From Edaphobacter modestus (GTDB lineage: Bacteria > Acidobacteriota > Terriglobia > Terriglobales > Acidobacteriaceae), in the NCBI RefSeq assembly GCF_004217555.1, contig NZ_SHKW01000001.1, positions 3,596,001 to 3,660,000 on the forward strand: a stretch of DNA of 64,000 nt, written 5' to 3'. Positions 1 through 8,591 of the stretch are shown here, one piece after another. A program made the position numbers and the translations under genes. Position 1 is the stretch's first letter. Each line of letters begins with the position of its first letter. The notes under the pieces are model-generated. The model saw only the letters and a program-made list of their open reading frames with translations. It was not told where the DNA came from and searched no databases.

Positions 1-726
1 GAACTCGATGGCGTCGGAGTCGGTATTGGAGAGGAGCCCAGAGAGTTCGCCCAATGCCTTTCGAGGGATCAGCGTCTTCTTTTCGCCCTGGATCCCCTCA
101 AGCTGTTCGCCCATTTTTTCGATGTGGGCGAGACGGTGGCCATCGGTGGCCACCATCGCCATGGACTCGGCCTTCAGCACAAGCAGTGCACCGTTCAAGG
201 TGTAGCGCGACTCTTCGTTCGAGATGGCGAATATGGTCTTCGAGACCATATTCTTGAGCGCCGCTACCGGAAGCTTCACTGCGCCAGCGGATGGGAACTC
301 GGGAACCTGCGGGAAGTTCGCGCGCGCCATACCGACCATCTTTGTGTTCGAGCGTCCTGCGCGAATCTGCACCCAGTGGTTGTCCATCAGCTTGATGGAG
401 ATCTCCCCTTCGGGGAGCAGCTTGATGTAGTCATACAACTTGCGTGCAGGAATGGTGCATGCGCCAGGCTTTTTGACCCGCGCCGAGCAGCTGGTCTTCA
501 GACTCTGATCCAGGTCGGTCGCCGTAATCGTAAGCCGGTCACCACCCTCATCCTGGGTAGCTTCGAAGAGGAAGTTCGAGAGAATCGGGATAGTCGTCTT
601 GCGCTCGACCACGGACTGCGCAGCGGTCAGTTCGCGAAGCAGCTCTGCACGAGAGACGGTGATCTCGAGGTTGCCTGTGGGGGCGGCGTTTGTGGTCATC
701 TCGGAAACCTGGGTGGCAGTGGTCAC
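1..726 (-). CDS. dnaN: DNA polymerase III beta subunit (sliding clamp), 3' end cut by window
   Basis: This is the processivity clamp, which encircles DNA and tethers DNA polymerase III. About 242 N-terminal codons are present and the frame is open to base 1, so roughly the last third of a normal clamp (about 370 residues) lies outside. Clamp-family stretches are visible: ERKTTIPILSNFL near residue 40, TDLDQSL near 65, and TDGHRLA near 200. The start is a GTG at 726, preceded by GGGGAG with an 8-base gap. An in-frame ATG at 699 has no ribosome binding site. Unusually, the gene does not follow dnaA directly: about 3.2 kb with three other genes lies between them, and dnaN has its own 650-base leader. 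Confidence 0.95.
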   Translation of the reverse strand, partial: MTTATQVSEMTTNAAPTGNLEITVSRAELLRELTAAQSVVERKTTIPILSNFLFEATQDEGGDRLTITATDLDQSLKTSCSARVKKPGACTIPARKLYDYIKLLPEGEISIKLMDNHWVQIRAGRSNTKMVGMARANFPQVPEFPSAGAVKLPVAALKNMVSKTIFAISNEESRYTLNGALLVLKAESMAMVATDGHRLAHIEKMGEQLEGIQGEKKTLIPRKALGELSGLLSNTDSDAIEF

Positions 727-1375
727 AGTGTTTTCTCCCCGTCGCTGGCGTTCGCCCGCAGTCGACTCATAGTTTGGCTGCTGGCCAAACTGTACACCGA
801 ATCGGTCCGGCCATGCCATGCCATACAGGTTGTGGCGATGCGACAGCTTGATTCTAGGTTGCAAAGAGCCTTTCGCGCGACAGGATTTGTTGTGGGAAAC
901 TGCCCCGGTGTGTGGGCAATGGAGCAGGCCCGGCGAAGCTATGTGCGAACCGGCAAACCATGTCGCGCGAGGGACGGCTTTTAAGAAAGAAGAGTTTTTA
1001 AAGAGAAATGCTCGTAGTCGTAATCGTTCGCGCATGAAAAGTGGATAACTGGTTTATAGCATTTTTTATCAATCGTTTACGTTCATGCGCAGTTTTAGAA
1101 AACTGGACAAGGAAAGTCGCAAGACCGGGAATACAGGGTGGAAACTCAAGCTCGTGTCCTCGCTTATCCCCGTTCTTCACAACCACTCTCCCGCATTCGA
1201 AAAGAAGACCCTGTGTTCATGGTGGGAATTTCCAAAAAAATCAATAAAATCAGATGGTTGCAGAGACCCAATTTTTCACAGCCAGGCGCCAGCCCGGAGG
1301 ATAATCAGTCCTAATCAGTATTTTGCTTCTGCGGGTAGCAGAAGAAGGCGACGCGAGCCCGGAGGGTGAGACACA
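727..1375. other. Non-coding dnaN leader, candidate replication origin
   Basis: No credible gene lies here. The part from about 985 to 1300 is clearly more AT-rich than its surroundings. It has DnaA-box-like 9-mers: reverse-strand TTATCCACT at 1040-1048, TTATCCCCG at 1164-1172 immediately followed by TTCTTCACA at 1173-1181, and TTTTTCACA at 1272-1280. An interrupted inverted repeat (GCGCATGAA at 1030-1038, TTCATGCGC at 1082-1090) flanks an AT-rich stretch with TTTATAGC and TTTTTTATC. A short hairpin (AGTTTGGC and GCCAAACT) lies at 771-791. The position next to dnaN fits an origin, but no single box is a perfect TTATCCACA, so this is a candidate only. Confidence 0.4.
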
Positions 1376-2017
1376 ATGAAAATCGCCATCTTTGGTGCCA
1401 GCGGAGCCACCGGTCATCTACTGACCGAGCGCTCGCTGTCTGCCGGGTACACCGTCACCGCCCTGGTTCGCAGCCCCGGCTCTTTCTTGCTGCGCAACAA
1501 GGTTCGCGTCGTAGAAGGCAGCGCATTCGATCTTTCTGCTGTCTCCCGCACCGTGGAGGGAGCTGATGTCGTTCTCTCGGCTCTTGGGGCTCATTCCCCA
1601 ATACGCAATGAAAATGTGCTTCCTCGAGCCGTTCCTCTGATCGTTCAGGCGATGCAGCAGGCTGGTATCCGGCGGATCGTCGCTCTCGGTTCCGCAGGAG
1701 CGCTGCCTGACTCGCTTGCAAAGCAGCCTGCCTGGCGTCGCTGGTTCGTTCAGAAGATCGTCTATACCCTGTTTCTGAAGTGGCCCGTGCATGAGCAGAT
1801 GGTCCAGTACCGCTCGCTCTCGCTCAGTAGCCTGGACTGGACGATGGTGATGCCTGCCCTGCTGACCAATGGCCCTGCCAGAGGTGTTTATCGCGTCGAC
1901 GGAGAGGCCTTGCCTGCGAATGGCAGTCAGATCGCCCGAGCCGACGTAGCCAACTTTATGATGCTGCAGGTTACAAGTCCGCAGTGGGTTCGCCGAGGCG
2001 TCTACATCTGTAATTGA
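1376..2017 (+). CDS. NAD(P)-binding atypical SDR (NmrA/BLVRB-like)
   Basis: A 213-residue Rossmann-fold protein of the atypical short-chain dehydrogenase group. The N-terminus reads MKIAIFGASGATGHLL, giving the glycine-rich GxxGxxG dinucleotide-binding loop. The following strand ends in Arg (ALVRSP), suggesting NADP preference. A DVVLSALGAHSP segment (about residues 63-74) follows as in flavin-reductase-like and NmrA-like members, which lack the classical YxxxK catalytic pair. The length fits the single-domain family. The start has GGAGG ten bases upstream. The substrate cannot be told from sequence. It stands alone between the dnaN leader and an exported protein. Confidence 0.8.
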   Translation: MKIAIFGASGATGHLLTERSLSAGYTVTALVRSPGSFLLRNKVRVVEGSAFDLSAVSRTVEGADVVLSALGAHSPIRNENVLPRAVPLIVQAMQQAGIRRIVALGSAGALPDSLAKQPAWRRWFVQKIVYTLFLKWPVHEQMVQYRSLSLSSLDWTMVMPALLTNGPARGVYRVDGEALPANGSQIARADVANFMMLQVTSPQWVRRGVYICN

Positions 2018-2099
2018 CCCTGGCAAGGATAGAATCCATTGGACAGCAACTCTTTCTCTCATATCGCGATCCAGTGTCCTCACGCAGCCAAGGAGTCGT

Positions 2100-2687
2100 A
2101 TGAAGCAACGAACCACTTTCATCCTTGCTTTGTTGGCAACTGCAGCTCTTGCTCAGCGTCCGTCAGCTCCTACTATGCCGCCCCAACCTCCGCTTGTCGG
2201 CTCCCTTGCAGGACACCCGGCGTGGCCCGCGGCGAAGCCCGCAGACGTCCAATCCGTCGATGCCATCGTCCGAGCGCTGTATGACGTTATCTCGGGCCCG
2301 AAAGGGCAACAGCGGGATTGGGACCGTATGCGGTCGCTCTTCCTGCCGGATGGTCGCCTGATCCCTTCGCGCACTGACCGCGACACACATCGTAATGACG
2401 CAATCGTCCTCACGATCGACGGCTACATCGAGCGCTCCAGCCCCCGTATGGCGTCTGAGGGCTTCTTTGAGCGTGGGATTCACAACGAGGTAGAAGAGTT
2501 CGGCAACATCGCGCACGTCTGGAGCACCTACGAGTCACGCCACATGGCCGAAGATTCCAAACCCTTCGCTCGCGGTATCAACAGCATTCAGCTACTCAAG
2601 AGCGCCGACCGCTATTACATCGTAGAGGTCCTGTGGGACAGCGAGACTCCCGCCTCGCCGATCCCGACAAGATATCTGCCAAAGTAA
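2100..2687 (+). CDS. Exported NTF2/SnoaL-like protein
   Basis: A 195-residue protein with a cleavable signal peptide (MKQRTTFILALLATAALA) and a Pro-rich linker. The mature part resembles the cone-shaped NTF2/SnoaL fold: a helix (VDAIVRALYDVISG), then RSLFLPDGRLIPS, a central helix around YIERSSPRMASEGFFER, and C-terminal strands ending in YYIVEVLWDSE. AAGGAG precedes the ATG with good spacing. Members of this fold can be enzymes or ligand binders. No catalytic residues stand out, so the function stays open. It follows the SDR gene by 82 bases on the same strand, so co-transcription is possible. Confidence 0.7.
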   Translation: MKQRTTFILALLATAALAQRPSAPTMPPQPPLVGSLAGHPAWPAAKPADVQSVDAIVRALYDVISGPKGQQRDWDRMRSLFLPDGRLIPSRTDRDTHRNDAIVLTIDGYIERSSPRMASEGFFERGIHNEVEEFGNIAHVWSTYESRHMAEDSKPFARGINSIQLLKSADRYYIVEVLWDSETPASPIPTRYLPK

Positions 2688-2740
2688 CAGGCTCTCATTC
2701 CGGACGAGCCGACACGACGAAAGCTGTTGTTACCGGTTCT

Positions 2741-3751
2741 CTATGGCCTGGTTGCAAGCACCAGCGGCGATGGCCCGGGTGCCTCAAGGAGTAGCGGATC
2801 GATAAAGCCTGCCTCCTTCAACCACGTGCTGATCTCTTCAAACGAGAACGTGTCCCCGTCCTCCGTATTCACCAGCATGTTGGCCGCGAAGATCAACGAC
2901 CCAACCGGAGCTGTCCTGTCCTCATTCACCAGGAACTCCGCAATCGCGATGGTTCCCCCGCTTGCGAGTGCGTCGAAGGTCTTCCGCAGCAGCTCCTTGC
3001 TTCGGGTCTCTCCCTCACTGTGCAGAATATGTCCGAGAGTCGCCACATCGTGCCCGCTTCCAAACTCCGCTGTAAGTAGGTCCCCTGCCACGAACGAGAA
3101 GCGATTCGTTAGTCCGAAGCGATCGACCGTCGCCTGTGTCGCCGGCAGCACGCCGCTCCAGTCCACTGCCGTCACCATGACATTCTCCGCGCTCTGGGCC
3201 AGGGCAATGCCCCACACGCCCGATCCCGCCGCTAGGTCCAGAACCCTTACCTGTGAGGCGCGCTTATTCAACGCGAGGTGCTTCGCCAGCGTCGACGCAG
3301 CGGGATAGCTCATGGGAAAGATGTCGGTAACGAAGTTTTGGAAGAAGGCGCTTCCATCACCTTCCTGGTTTACGGCCACTCCGGGCCGGCCTGTGCCGAC
3401 GATCTCGTTCAACTGAAGCCACTTTGGAATCAACTGCCCGCTCGAATGCTTCAGAACTCCGCCCTGAAATCCCGGCTTCGTGCTCACAAGAAACGTCTCG
3501 CTTTCCGGAGTCAGTTTGTATTGTTCCCCGTCTTTCGCCAGAAAGTTCAATCCCACCAGAACGTTCATAATCGCGCGCAGGCCGCGTTCCGAAGCTCCTG
3601 TTGCTGCTGCAGTCTCTTTGAGCGTCTTGGGACCTTCATCCAGTACATCGAAGACGTGGTGCCGTATCGCCGCTTCCAGGACCATCGGCGGGACGTATCC
3701 CCAGGCAAGCTGCATAATGCGTTCAGGCGTAACGCCAGCGGTCGTGCTCAT
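2741..3751 (-). CDS. SAM-dependent O-methyltransferase (ASMT/hydroxyneurosporene type)
   Basis: A 336-residue class I methyltransferase with the two-domain layout of small-molecule O-methyltransferases. An N-terminal winged helix for dimerisation runs over residues 1-90 (HHVFDVLDEGPKTLKETAAATGAS). The SAM domain has motif I VLDLAAGSGVWGIAL near residue 170, then VDWSGVL, and GHILHSEGE near 245, where HILH is the usual position of the catalytic His. The ATG at 3751 is preceded by AGAGGAA. An upstream in-frame start would add 18 residues but has no ribosome binding site. Members methylate phenols, carotenoid intermediates or antibiotics. The substrate is unknown here. Confidence 0.8.
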   Translation of the reverse strand: MSTTAGVTPERIMQLAWGYVPPMVLEAAIRHHVFDVLDEGPKTLKETAAATGASERGLRAIMNVLVGLNFLAKDGEQYKLTPESETFLVSTKPGFQGGVLKHSSGQLIPKWLQLNEIVGTGRPGVAVNQEGDGSAFFQNFVTDIFPMSYPAASTLAKHLALNKRASQVRVLDLAAGSGVWGIALAQSAENVMVTAVDWSGVLPATQATVDRFGLTNRFSFVAGDLLTAEFGSGHDVATLGHILHSEGETRSKELLRKTFDALASGGTIAIAEFLVNEDRTAPVGSLIFAANMLVNTEDGDTFSFEEISTWLKEAGFIDPLLLEAPGPSPLVLATRP

Positions 3752-3904
3752 GTCGTTCCTCTTCTCTTGTAATTGGATTGGCCCGGCGTCGAAATTGTAG
3801 ACCACCGCAAACCGCTTTGAATCGAAAGAAGAAAAAAGATTACCTGCGTCAGGGACGGTTCCCCATTCGTCGCGTGCCGCTGAAATAGGAACAAGAGAAG
3901 AACA

Positions 3905-3937
3905 AAGAAAGAGGCTGCACCTGGCAGCCTCTTTCTT
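3905..3937 (-). terminator. Intrinsic terminator after dnaA
   Basis: A perfect 14-bp stem (3905-3918 with 3924-3937) closes on a 5-base loop 17 bases past the dnaA stop. In the dnaA direction it is followed by a T-rich stretch. The sequence is symmetric enough to act in both directions. Confidence 0.85.
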
Positions 3938-3954
3938 CAGGTTTCGAGCCGCCG

Positions 3955-5391
3955 TTAGCTCAGCGTCTCCATCATCTTGTTGATGGTGCGGTTGAGGTCC
4001 TTGTCCGCGCGGCGCTGCTCATCGATCTTCGCGATGGAGTGCATCACGGTGGTGTGATGTTTTCCGCCGAATTGTCGACCGATCTCCGGCAGCGAGGCCT
4101 CCGTGAGCTGCTTGGCGAGGTACATCGCAATCTGACGCGGCACGACGATCTGGCGCGAGTTGTTCTTCTGCTTCAGTTCGGCCACGCGCATGCCGAAGTT
4201 CTCGGCGACCGTGCGCTGGATCGTCTCGATGGTGATCTTGCGTACCTGCGTGTCGATAAACTGCTTCAGGCACTGCTGCGCCACTGCCAGCGTGATCTCC
4301 ACGCCATGCATCGAGCACCACGCGATCAGACGCACCAGTGCGCCTTCGAGCTCACGCACGTTGGTCCGCACGTTCGAGGCGATAAACAGCGCCACGTCGG
4401 TCGGCAGCGCCGTCTGCTCGCTCTCTGCCTTCTTCTGCAGAATCGCAACCTTGGTCTCGAGGTCTGGTGGCTGGATGTCCGCAATCAAGCCCCACTCAAA
4501 GCGTGAGCGAAGACGATCTTCAAAGTCCGCCAGCTCCTTCGGTGGGCGATCGCTGGCGATGACAATCTGCTTCATCGACTCGTGCAGCGCGTTGAAGGTG
4601 TGAAAGAACTCCTCCTGCGTCCGCTCCTTGCCGGCGAGAAACTGGATATCGTCAATCAGCAGCACATCCACAGTGCGGAACTTATCCCGGAAGCTGGTCA
4701 TCTTCTGGTAGCGCACGCAATCGATCATCTCGTTGGTAAACTTCTCACCACTGACGTAGCAGATCGAAGCATGACCCTGGCGGCGCTTCACATCGTGACC
4801 GATCGCCTGCATCAGGTGTGTCTTGCCCATGCCGACGCCGCCATAGAGGAACAGCGGATTGTAGGCCTTCGACGGTCGTTCGGCTACGGCTTGCGCGGCA
4901 GCCGTGGCAAACTGATTTCCGCTGCCTACAACGAAGGCATCGAAGAGGTACTTCGGATTGAGCTGCGACGCTGTATTCCAATCAAAACGTGACTGCTCGG
5001 GCATCGGCCCCGCCTGCGCGACGCCGTTTGTAAGTGCACCCTGCCTGCTTTGCTTCGGAGCATTCTGGCTGTGGCTTGGCACGGGCGCGAACCCGCCATC
5101 CTCGCGCACCTTTGGCGCACGCGGGTCCTGCTCCGGTGTGGTGAACACCACCGTTTCAACGTCCAGCCCCAGGTTATCGATCGCCTCCTGGATGAGGTCC
5201 GCATAGCGGTCACCGATATGCTGGAAGTCGGCAGAGGGTATTCGCACAAAGAGCTTCTTGCCTTCAAGGTGGGAAAATCGGGTCGGCTTCAGCCATGTTT
5301 CGTATGACTGACGATTGATCTTCTTCTCGAGCGCGGCAAGGATGCGGACCCAATAATTCAGCACGGCCGTAGCCGTAGGGACGAATGACAT
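3955..5391 (-). CDS. dnaA: Chromosomal replication initiator DnaA
   Basis: This AAA+ ATPase binds DnaA boxes and melts the origin. The 478 residues show all four domains: an N-terminal helicase-interaction domain (YETWLKPTRF near 30), a variable linker rich in Pro, Gln and Ser (about 90-140), the AAA+ module with Walker A GGVGMGKTH near 182, Walker B LLIDDIQFLAG near 248 and the sensor RLRSRFEWG, and the C-terminal DNA-binding domain with GGKHHTTVMHSI near 447. The start has AAGGA upstream of the ATG. It is transcribed divergently from rpmH across a 966-base gap. Confidence 0.98.
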   Translation of the reverse strand: MSFVPTATAVLNYWVRILAALEKKINRQSYETWLKPTRFSHLEGKKLFVRIPSADFQHIGDRYADLIQEAIDNLGLDVETVVFTTPEQDPRAPKVREDGGFAPVPSHSQNAPKQSRQGALTNGVAQAGPMPEQSRFDWNTASQLNPKYLFDAFVVGSGNQFATAAAQAVAERPSKAYNPLFLYGGVGMGKTHLMQAIGHDVKRRQGHASICYVSGEKFTNEMIDCVRYQKMTSFRDKFRTVDVLLIDDIQFLAGKERTQEEFFHTFNALHESMKQIVIASDRPPKELADFEDRLRSRFEWGLIADIQPPDLETKVAILQKKAESEQTALPTDVALFIASNVRTNVRELEGALVRLIAWCSMHGVEITLAVAQQCLKQFIDTQVRKITIETIQRTVAENFGMRVAELKQKNNSRQIVVPRQIAMYLAKQLTEASLPEIGRQFGGKHHTTVMHSIAKIDEQRRADKDLNRTINKMMETLS

Positions 5392-6357
5392 TCTCTAATT
5401 CCTTCTTCTGTTCCCCGTTGTCAAAAACCAGCCGCCCACACGATTCCGATGACTGTCCTCAAAAAGTAAAAGCCAGCAAACAGACGTCCCTCTCGCCAGA
5501 GCAGGCAAGTTCGTGACAGGTCTGTCTCGCCAGAATTCTCTTCCGTGCGCAACCACAACGTGCGTCGTGAAAGAGGAGTAGTGCAATAAAAGGCAGAGTG
5601 CGGAGCTGCTGGATCAGCAAAAAACTTCTTGCGAATCGGGTTCGATAGTAGCACGGAAAACGAGACGCTTTTCAAGCGCCTGGGGCGAAAAAAATGGAGT
5701 TGCACCATTCGCGGTGAAGACACGAAAAACCTTCGGTGTATTGCGAAAAAAACTTCCCACTCTCGGGGGATTGTCCCCACCCGACGGCCCATGTTTGTGG
5801 TACGTCGTGCAATTGGGAGACCAACCATCGATGACGGCAAATTTGCTTACCGCAATCCTTACTGCAATCGTTGTCAGGAATGAGATTGCATTCTTTCCTA
5901 CAAGTATTTCTTGAGCCACATCCCTTCGATGCACTCGCGCCAGAGTAGATTCTCAATCGCCTCGCCCCCTCCTTGCCATGGAGCTTCTTTCGCTCCGTGC
6001 TGAACTTTCAGGACAGTGCTCGGAAGCAATGGGAGAACCCTCGTAGCATCGTCGTTCTCCCACTCGCCCTCAGGCCGCAAAATTTTTGTCGCAAGTATCT
6101 TCCGCGATCGAGTGCTTCTCGTGAAAGCTCGCCTGTCACGGCGTGAGTCGTCGGTTTTGAGGCGGCGTCCGGCAGGATCGATGCGCGGCTGGCGTCGCCT
6201 GCGGCCAGTGAGAGGATGGGGCTCCCGAGAACATGGTCCCGAAAGAGACGGAACGGCCGACCTGTGAAAATCTGGCTCGATAGGATACAATTAGAAATTG
6301 CTGCAATAGCTAAAAAGATCCGGCAGGACGTCTCCTGCCCTCGAGGAGTTTAGTTCC
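5392..6357. other. dnaA-rpmH divergent intergenic region
   Basis: 966 bases without a convincing gene. I found no perfect DnaA box; the nearest is TGTGAAAAT at 6263-6271. A possible -10 element for rpmH is TACAAT at 6286-6291, with a poor -35. Several A-runs occur between 5620 and 5760. In many bacteria oriC sits here, but the weak box content makes the dnaN leader at least as likely in this genome. Confidence 0.5.
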
Positions 6358-6513
6358 ATGCCGAAGCGTACCTTTCAACCCAACCGCCGCCGCCGCTCCA
6401 AAACCCACGGCTTCTTGACCCGCATGAAGACCAAGGCAGGCGCCGCCGTTCTCAACCGTCGTCGCGCCAAGGGACGTCATAAGATCGCCGTCAGCGCGGG
6501 CTTTCGCGACTAG
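6358..6513 (+). CDS. rpmH: 50S ribosomal protein L34
   Basis: 51 residues beginning [19 protein letters not shown], the unmistakable L34 signature, with [11 protein letters not shown] and a basic tail. It is a small basic protein of the large subunit. GAGGAG lies upstream of the ATG. As in most bacteria it heads the rpmH-rnpA-yidD-yidC series, but here about 1 kb with a small gene and a PilZ gene lies between rpmH and rnpA. Confidence 0.98.
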   Translation: MPKRTFQPNRRRRSKTHGFLTRMKTKAGAAVLNRRRAKGRHKIAVSAGFRD

Positions 6514-6740
6514 TTCCTGCCTCGAAGGGCGTCTCAGGTCCTGATGGGCGCCCCGATTACCCTACATCGTAGAAATTTTCCAAACTCAGATGCGTTCGTG
6601 TTTTACGTAATTTAGGGTGGATTCGCTCAGGCGGGACCTGGATTTAGGGCAACCTGCCACTGAGCTTCGGACCTCTTACACATTGCCAGCTCGCGAGGAT
6701 GAACGAAGCTCCCTGCCGGCGGATACGTAGGAGAACTGCG

Positions 6741-6908
6741 ATGAAGGTGAATCAGCCGACTCAGAAAAATCCAGGTCGGGGAAATAAACAAGGCAAGCCC
6801 TCCGGCGGCCAGCAGGCACAACAGGGCAATCGTCCACGTCAGGGCGGCTACAGCACGCCGGGTCAGGGAAGTCACGGCGGACAGTCCGCTCCGGCTGACA
6901 AGAAATAA
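6741..6908 (+). CDS. Small Gln/Gly-rich basic protein, unknown
   Basis: 55 residues of low complexity: a basic N-terminus (MKVNQPTQKNPGRGNKQGK) then Gln/Gly/Ser-rich sequence ending in ADKK. No signal peptide, membrane helix or known domain. The start has TAGGAGAA at good spacing, and a strong terminator follows 52 bases after the stop, which supports a real transcription unit. An opposite-strand frame over the same bases contains a hydrophobic segment but has no comparable ribosome binding site. Confidence 0.55.
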   Translation: MKVNQPTQKNPGRGNKQGKPSGGQQAQQGNRPRQGGYSTPGQGSHGGQSAPADKK

Positions 6909-6960
6909 ACCTCCAAGCCGAAATCATCGACATTTACCTGGGCGAATCCATCGCCTGACA

Positions 6961-6995
6961 GAAGAGTCCGCTCCAAGCGAGCGGGCTCTTCTTTT
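6961..6995 (+). terminator. Intrinsic terminator after small Gln/Gly-rich gene
   Basis: GAAGAG-t-CCGCTC pairs with GAGCGG-g-CTCTTC around loop CAAGC, with one internal mismatch, followed by CTTTT. It separates the rpmH/small-gene unit from the PilZ gene. Confidence 0.75.
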
Positions 6996-7141
6996 GGTGT
7001 CCGCGACCCTGTGGGGACAAGGCATGGGGGATGGTCTTTAGAGTGGACACACCGGCTTATCGGCAGTACTCAAGAACCTCCTCAACTCAGTGCGCCTGCT
7101 GCCGATAATGAAAACAGACGACTGCGCGCCGTGACTTTCTG

Positions 7142-7504
7142 ATGACCCTATTTCCAATTCATAGCAAACAGGAACGGCGCAGAACGACGCGCTATCGATG
7201 CCATGGTCCTATCGACTTCCGTATCCAGGGTTGGTATCTGCAGAAGGGGAGGATTCTCAATCTCTGTCTGGACGGTTGCCTGATCGAGCCCCAGCTCGCC
7301 AGCGGCTACGAGGTTGGCGATCAGCTGGAGATGCGGTTCGAGGTCAACCGTCTCCCCTTCCGTGCCCAGTGCATCGTTCGGCGGGTTCAGCCGACCGGTG
7401 ACCTGGGTGTTGAGATCGTCCGTCTCAGCTCTCGCAGCCGTAGACAGCTGCGAGAGCTCGTGGACGAACTGGCAGCCATCGGGCCACCAGGCACCGAGCT
7501 GTGA
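7142..7504 (+). CDS. PilZ domain protein
   Basis: 120 residues that are essentially one PilZ domain, the usual c-di-GMP receptor module. The N-terminal Arg motif is ERRRTTRYRC (residues 11-20). The second motif normally reads DxSxxG; here it is NLCLDGCLIE (about 41-50), so the Asp of the consensus is Asn and the Ser is Cys. c-di-GMP binding is therefore plausible but not assured. The C-terminal GVEIVRLSSRSRRQLRELV closes the barrel. No clear ribosome binding site precedes the ATG. It lies 73 bases before rnpA on the same strand. Confidence 0.75.
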   Translation: MTLFPIHSKQERRRTTRYRCHGPIDFRIQGWYLQKGRILNLCLDGCLIEPQLASGYEVGDQLEMRFEVNRLPFRAQCIVRRVQPTGDLGVEIVRLSSRSRRQLRELVDELAAIGPPGTEL

Positions 7505-7577
7505 GGGAATCCCCTGCTTCTCACATGGCAACGCGATAAACTGATCTCTGCGGGCTACTCACTGCCCGATTCCGGTC

Positions 7578-8018
7578 ATGGCTCTCACGTTCCGCCTTCG
7601 CAAACACGCCGATTACCAGCGCGTCTACCAAGCCAGCCGCAAGCAGTTCTCGCGCCAGATGAGCTACTTCTTCGCGCCGCGTGATCCGGACTCCTCCGAT
7701 GGCGCCGCCGACCCGCGGGTAGGCCTGACCGTGGGAAAGGTTATGGGCAAGGCGGTAGACCGCAACCGAATCAAGCGTCGCATGCGAGAGGCCGTGCGCC
7801 GTAATATCACAGCGCTCGAAGGCCCCATTGATGTCGTCCTGCATCCGCGCCGCAGCGTCCTCGATCTCGAATTCACGGTACTCGACCGGGAGATCGCGCA
7901 GGTCTTCCGGTCGATCCGAAACGCTTCGCAGCGTCCCGCAACGAAAGTCCCTGGCAAGCCAACTGCAGCCAATTCAGGCGAAAAGACGATTTCGCCTGAG
8001 TCCCCTGACCCACGCTGA
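7578..8018 (+). CDS. rnpA: Ribonuclease P protein component
   Basis: The protein subunit of RNase P, which helps the catalytic RNA mature tRNA 5' ends. It has 146 residues with the RNR signature in [17 protein letters not shown] (about 55-71), the N-terminal [16 protein letters not shown], and DVVLHPRR. The tail from residue 115 is a Pro/Ser/Thr-rich extension beyond the usual 115-125 residues. It ends two bases before yidD, the conserved rnpA-yidD arrangement. Confidence 0.95.
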   Translation: MALTFRLRKHADYQRVYQASRKQFSRQMSYFFAPRDPDSSDGAADPRVGLTVGKVMGKAVDRNRIKRRMREAVRRNITALEGPIDVVLHPRRSVLDLEFTVLDREIAQVFRSIRNASQRPATKVPGKPTAANSGEKTISPESPDPR

Positions 8019-8020
8019 CC

Positions 8021-8287
8021 ATGCGCGAAGACACGCAACCCTCGCTCGCGATACGCATTGCATTTCGCGTGTATAAATCCTTCTTATCGCCGATCCTGCA
8101 TGCCCTCAGCTTTTCGCAGTGCCTCTACCTTCCCACCTGCTCGGAGTATGCCTACATTGCGCTCACGCGCTTCGGTGTTGTCCGAGGATCGTGGCTCACA
8201 CTGCGCCGCCTCGCTCGCTGTCATCCCTTCGCCAAGGGTGGACTGGATCCAGTACCCGATCTCCCTGCGTCCAGAGCTCGCTCTTAG
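8021..8287 (+). CDS. yidD: Membrane protein insertion efficiency factor YidD
   Basis: 88 residues. The core motif [15 protein letters not shown] (about 35-49) and the following [19 protein letters not shown]...GGLDPVPD match the YidD family. The N-terminal amphipathic helix ([15 protein letters not shown]) is expected to lie on the inner membrane. It assists YidC/Sec-dependent insertion. It starts two bases after rnpA, so the two are probably translated from one message. Confidence 0.95.
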   Translation: MREDTQPSLAIRIAFRVYKSFLSPILHALSFSQCLYLPTCSEYAYIALTRFGVVRGSWLTLRRLARCHPFAKGGLDPVPDLPASRARS

Positions 8288-8591
8288 CCGCCACATTGCG
8301 CCGTGCTCTCCTGGTCAGAGTTTGCGGTACATCCCATAAGCGTCTACATATCGTGCCTGCGGGTGCAGAAAGGCTTTTGGGAGACAGCCTACGGTCGCAA
8401 AACCGCCCGCTCGTTTGTGCTGACCACGAAGTTGAATTGCATCGCTCGGAATCCCCGGCTACGCGTAATTTCAGCATCTTCCGGTATTTCCGCCCATTTT
8501 GCCCGAACGATTTACCATAGAAGATGCGGTTCCCTCGCCTCGCGGTGGCGACTGCAAGCCCATAGCTCCAGCAAAGAACAGGAAGCATCAC
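8288..8591. other. yidD-yidC spacer
   Basis: 304 bases without a credible gene. The yidC frame is open through its 3' part, allowing an alternative ATG start at 8499. No clear terminator or riboswitch-like structure was seen. Confidence 0.4.

Noticed and set aside
124..984. Long plus-strand open frame (286 codons) over dnaN
   Set aside because: It is the antisense of dnaN, with high Arg/Cys content and no domain; the minus-strand clamp motifs are unambiguous.
6627..6875. Minus-strand frame with a hydrophobic segment (82 codons)
   Set aside because: It overlaps the plus-strand small gene, which has a better ribosome binding site and terminator. Kept only as a remote alternative.
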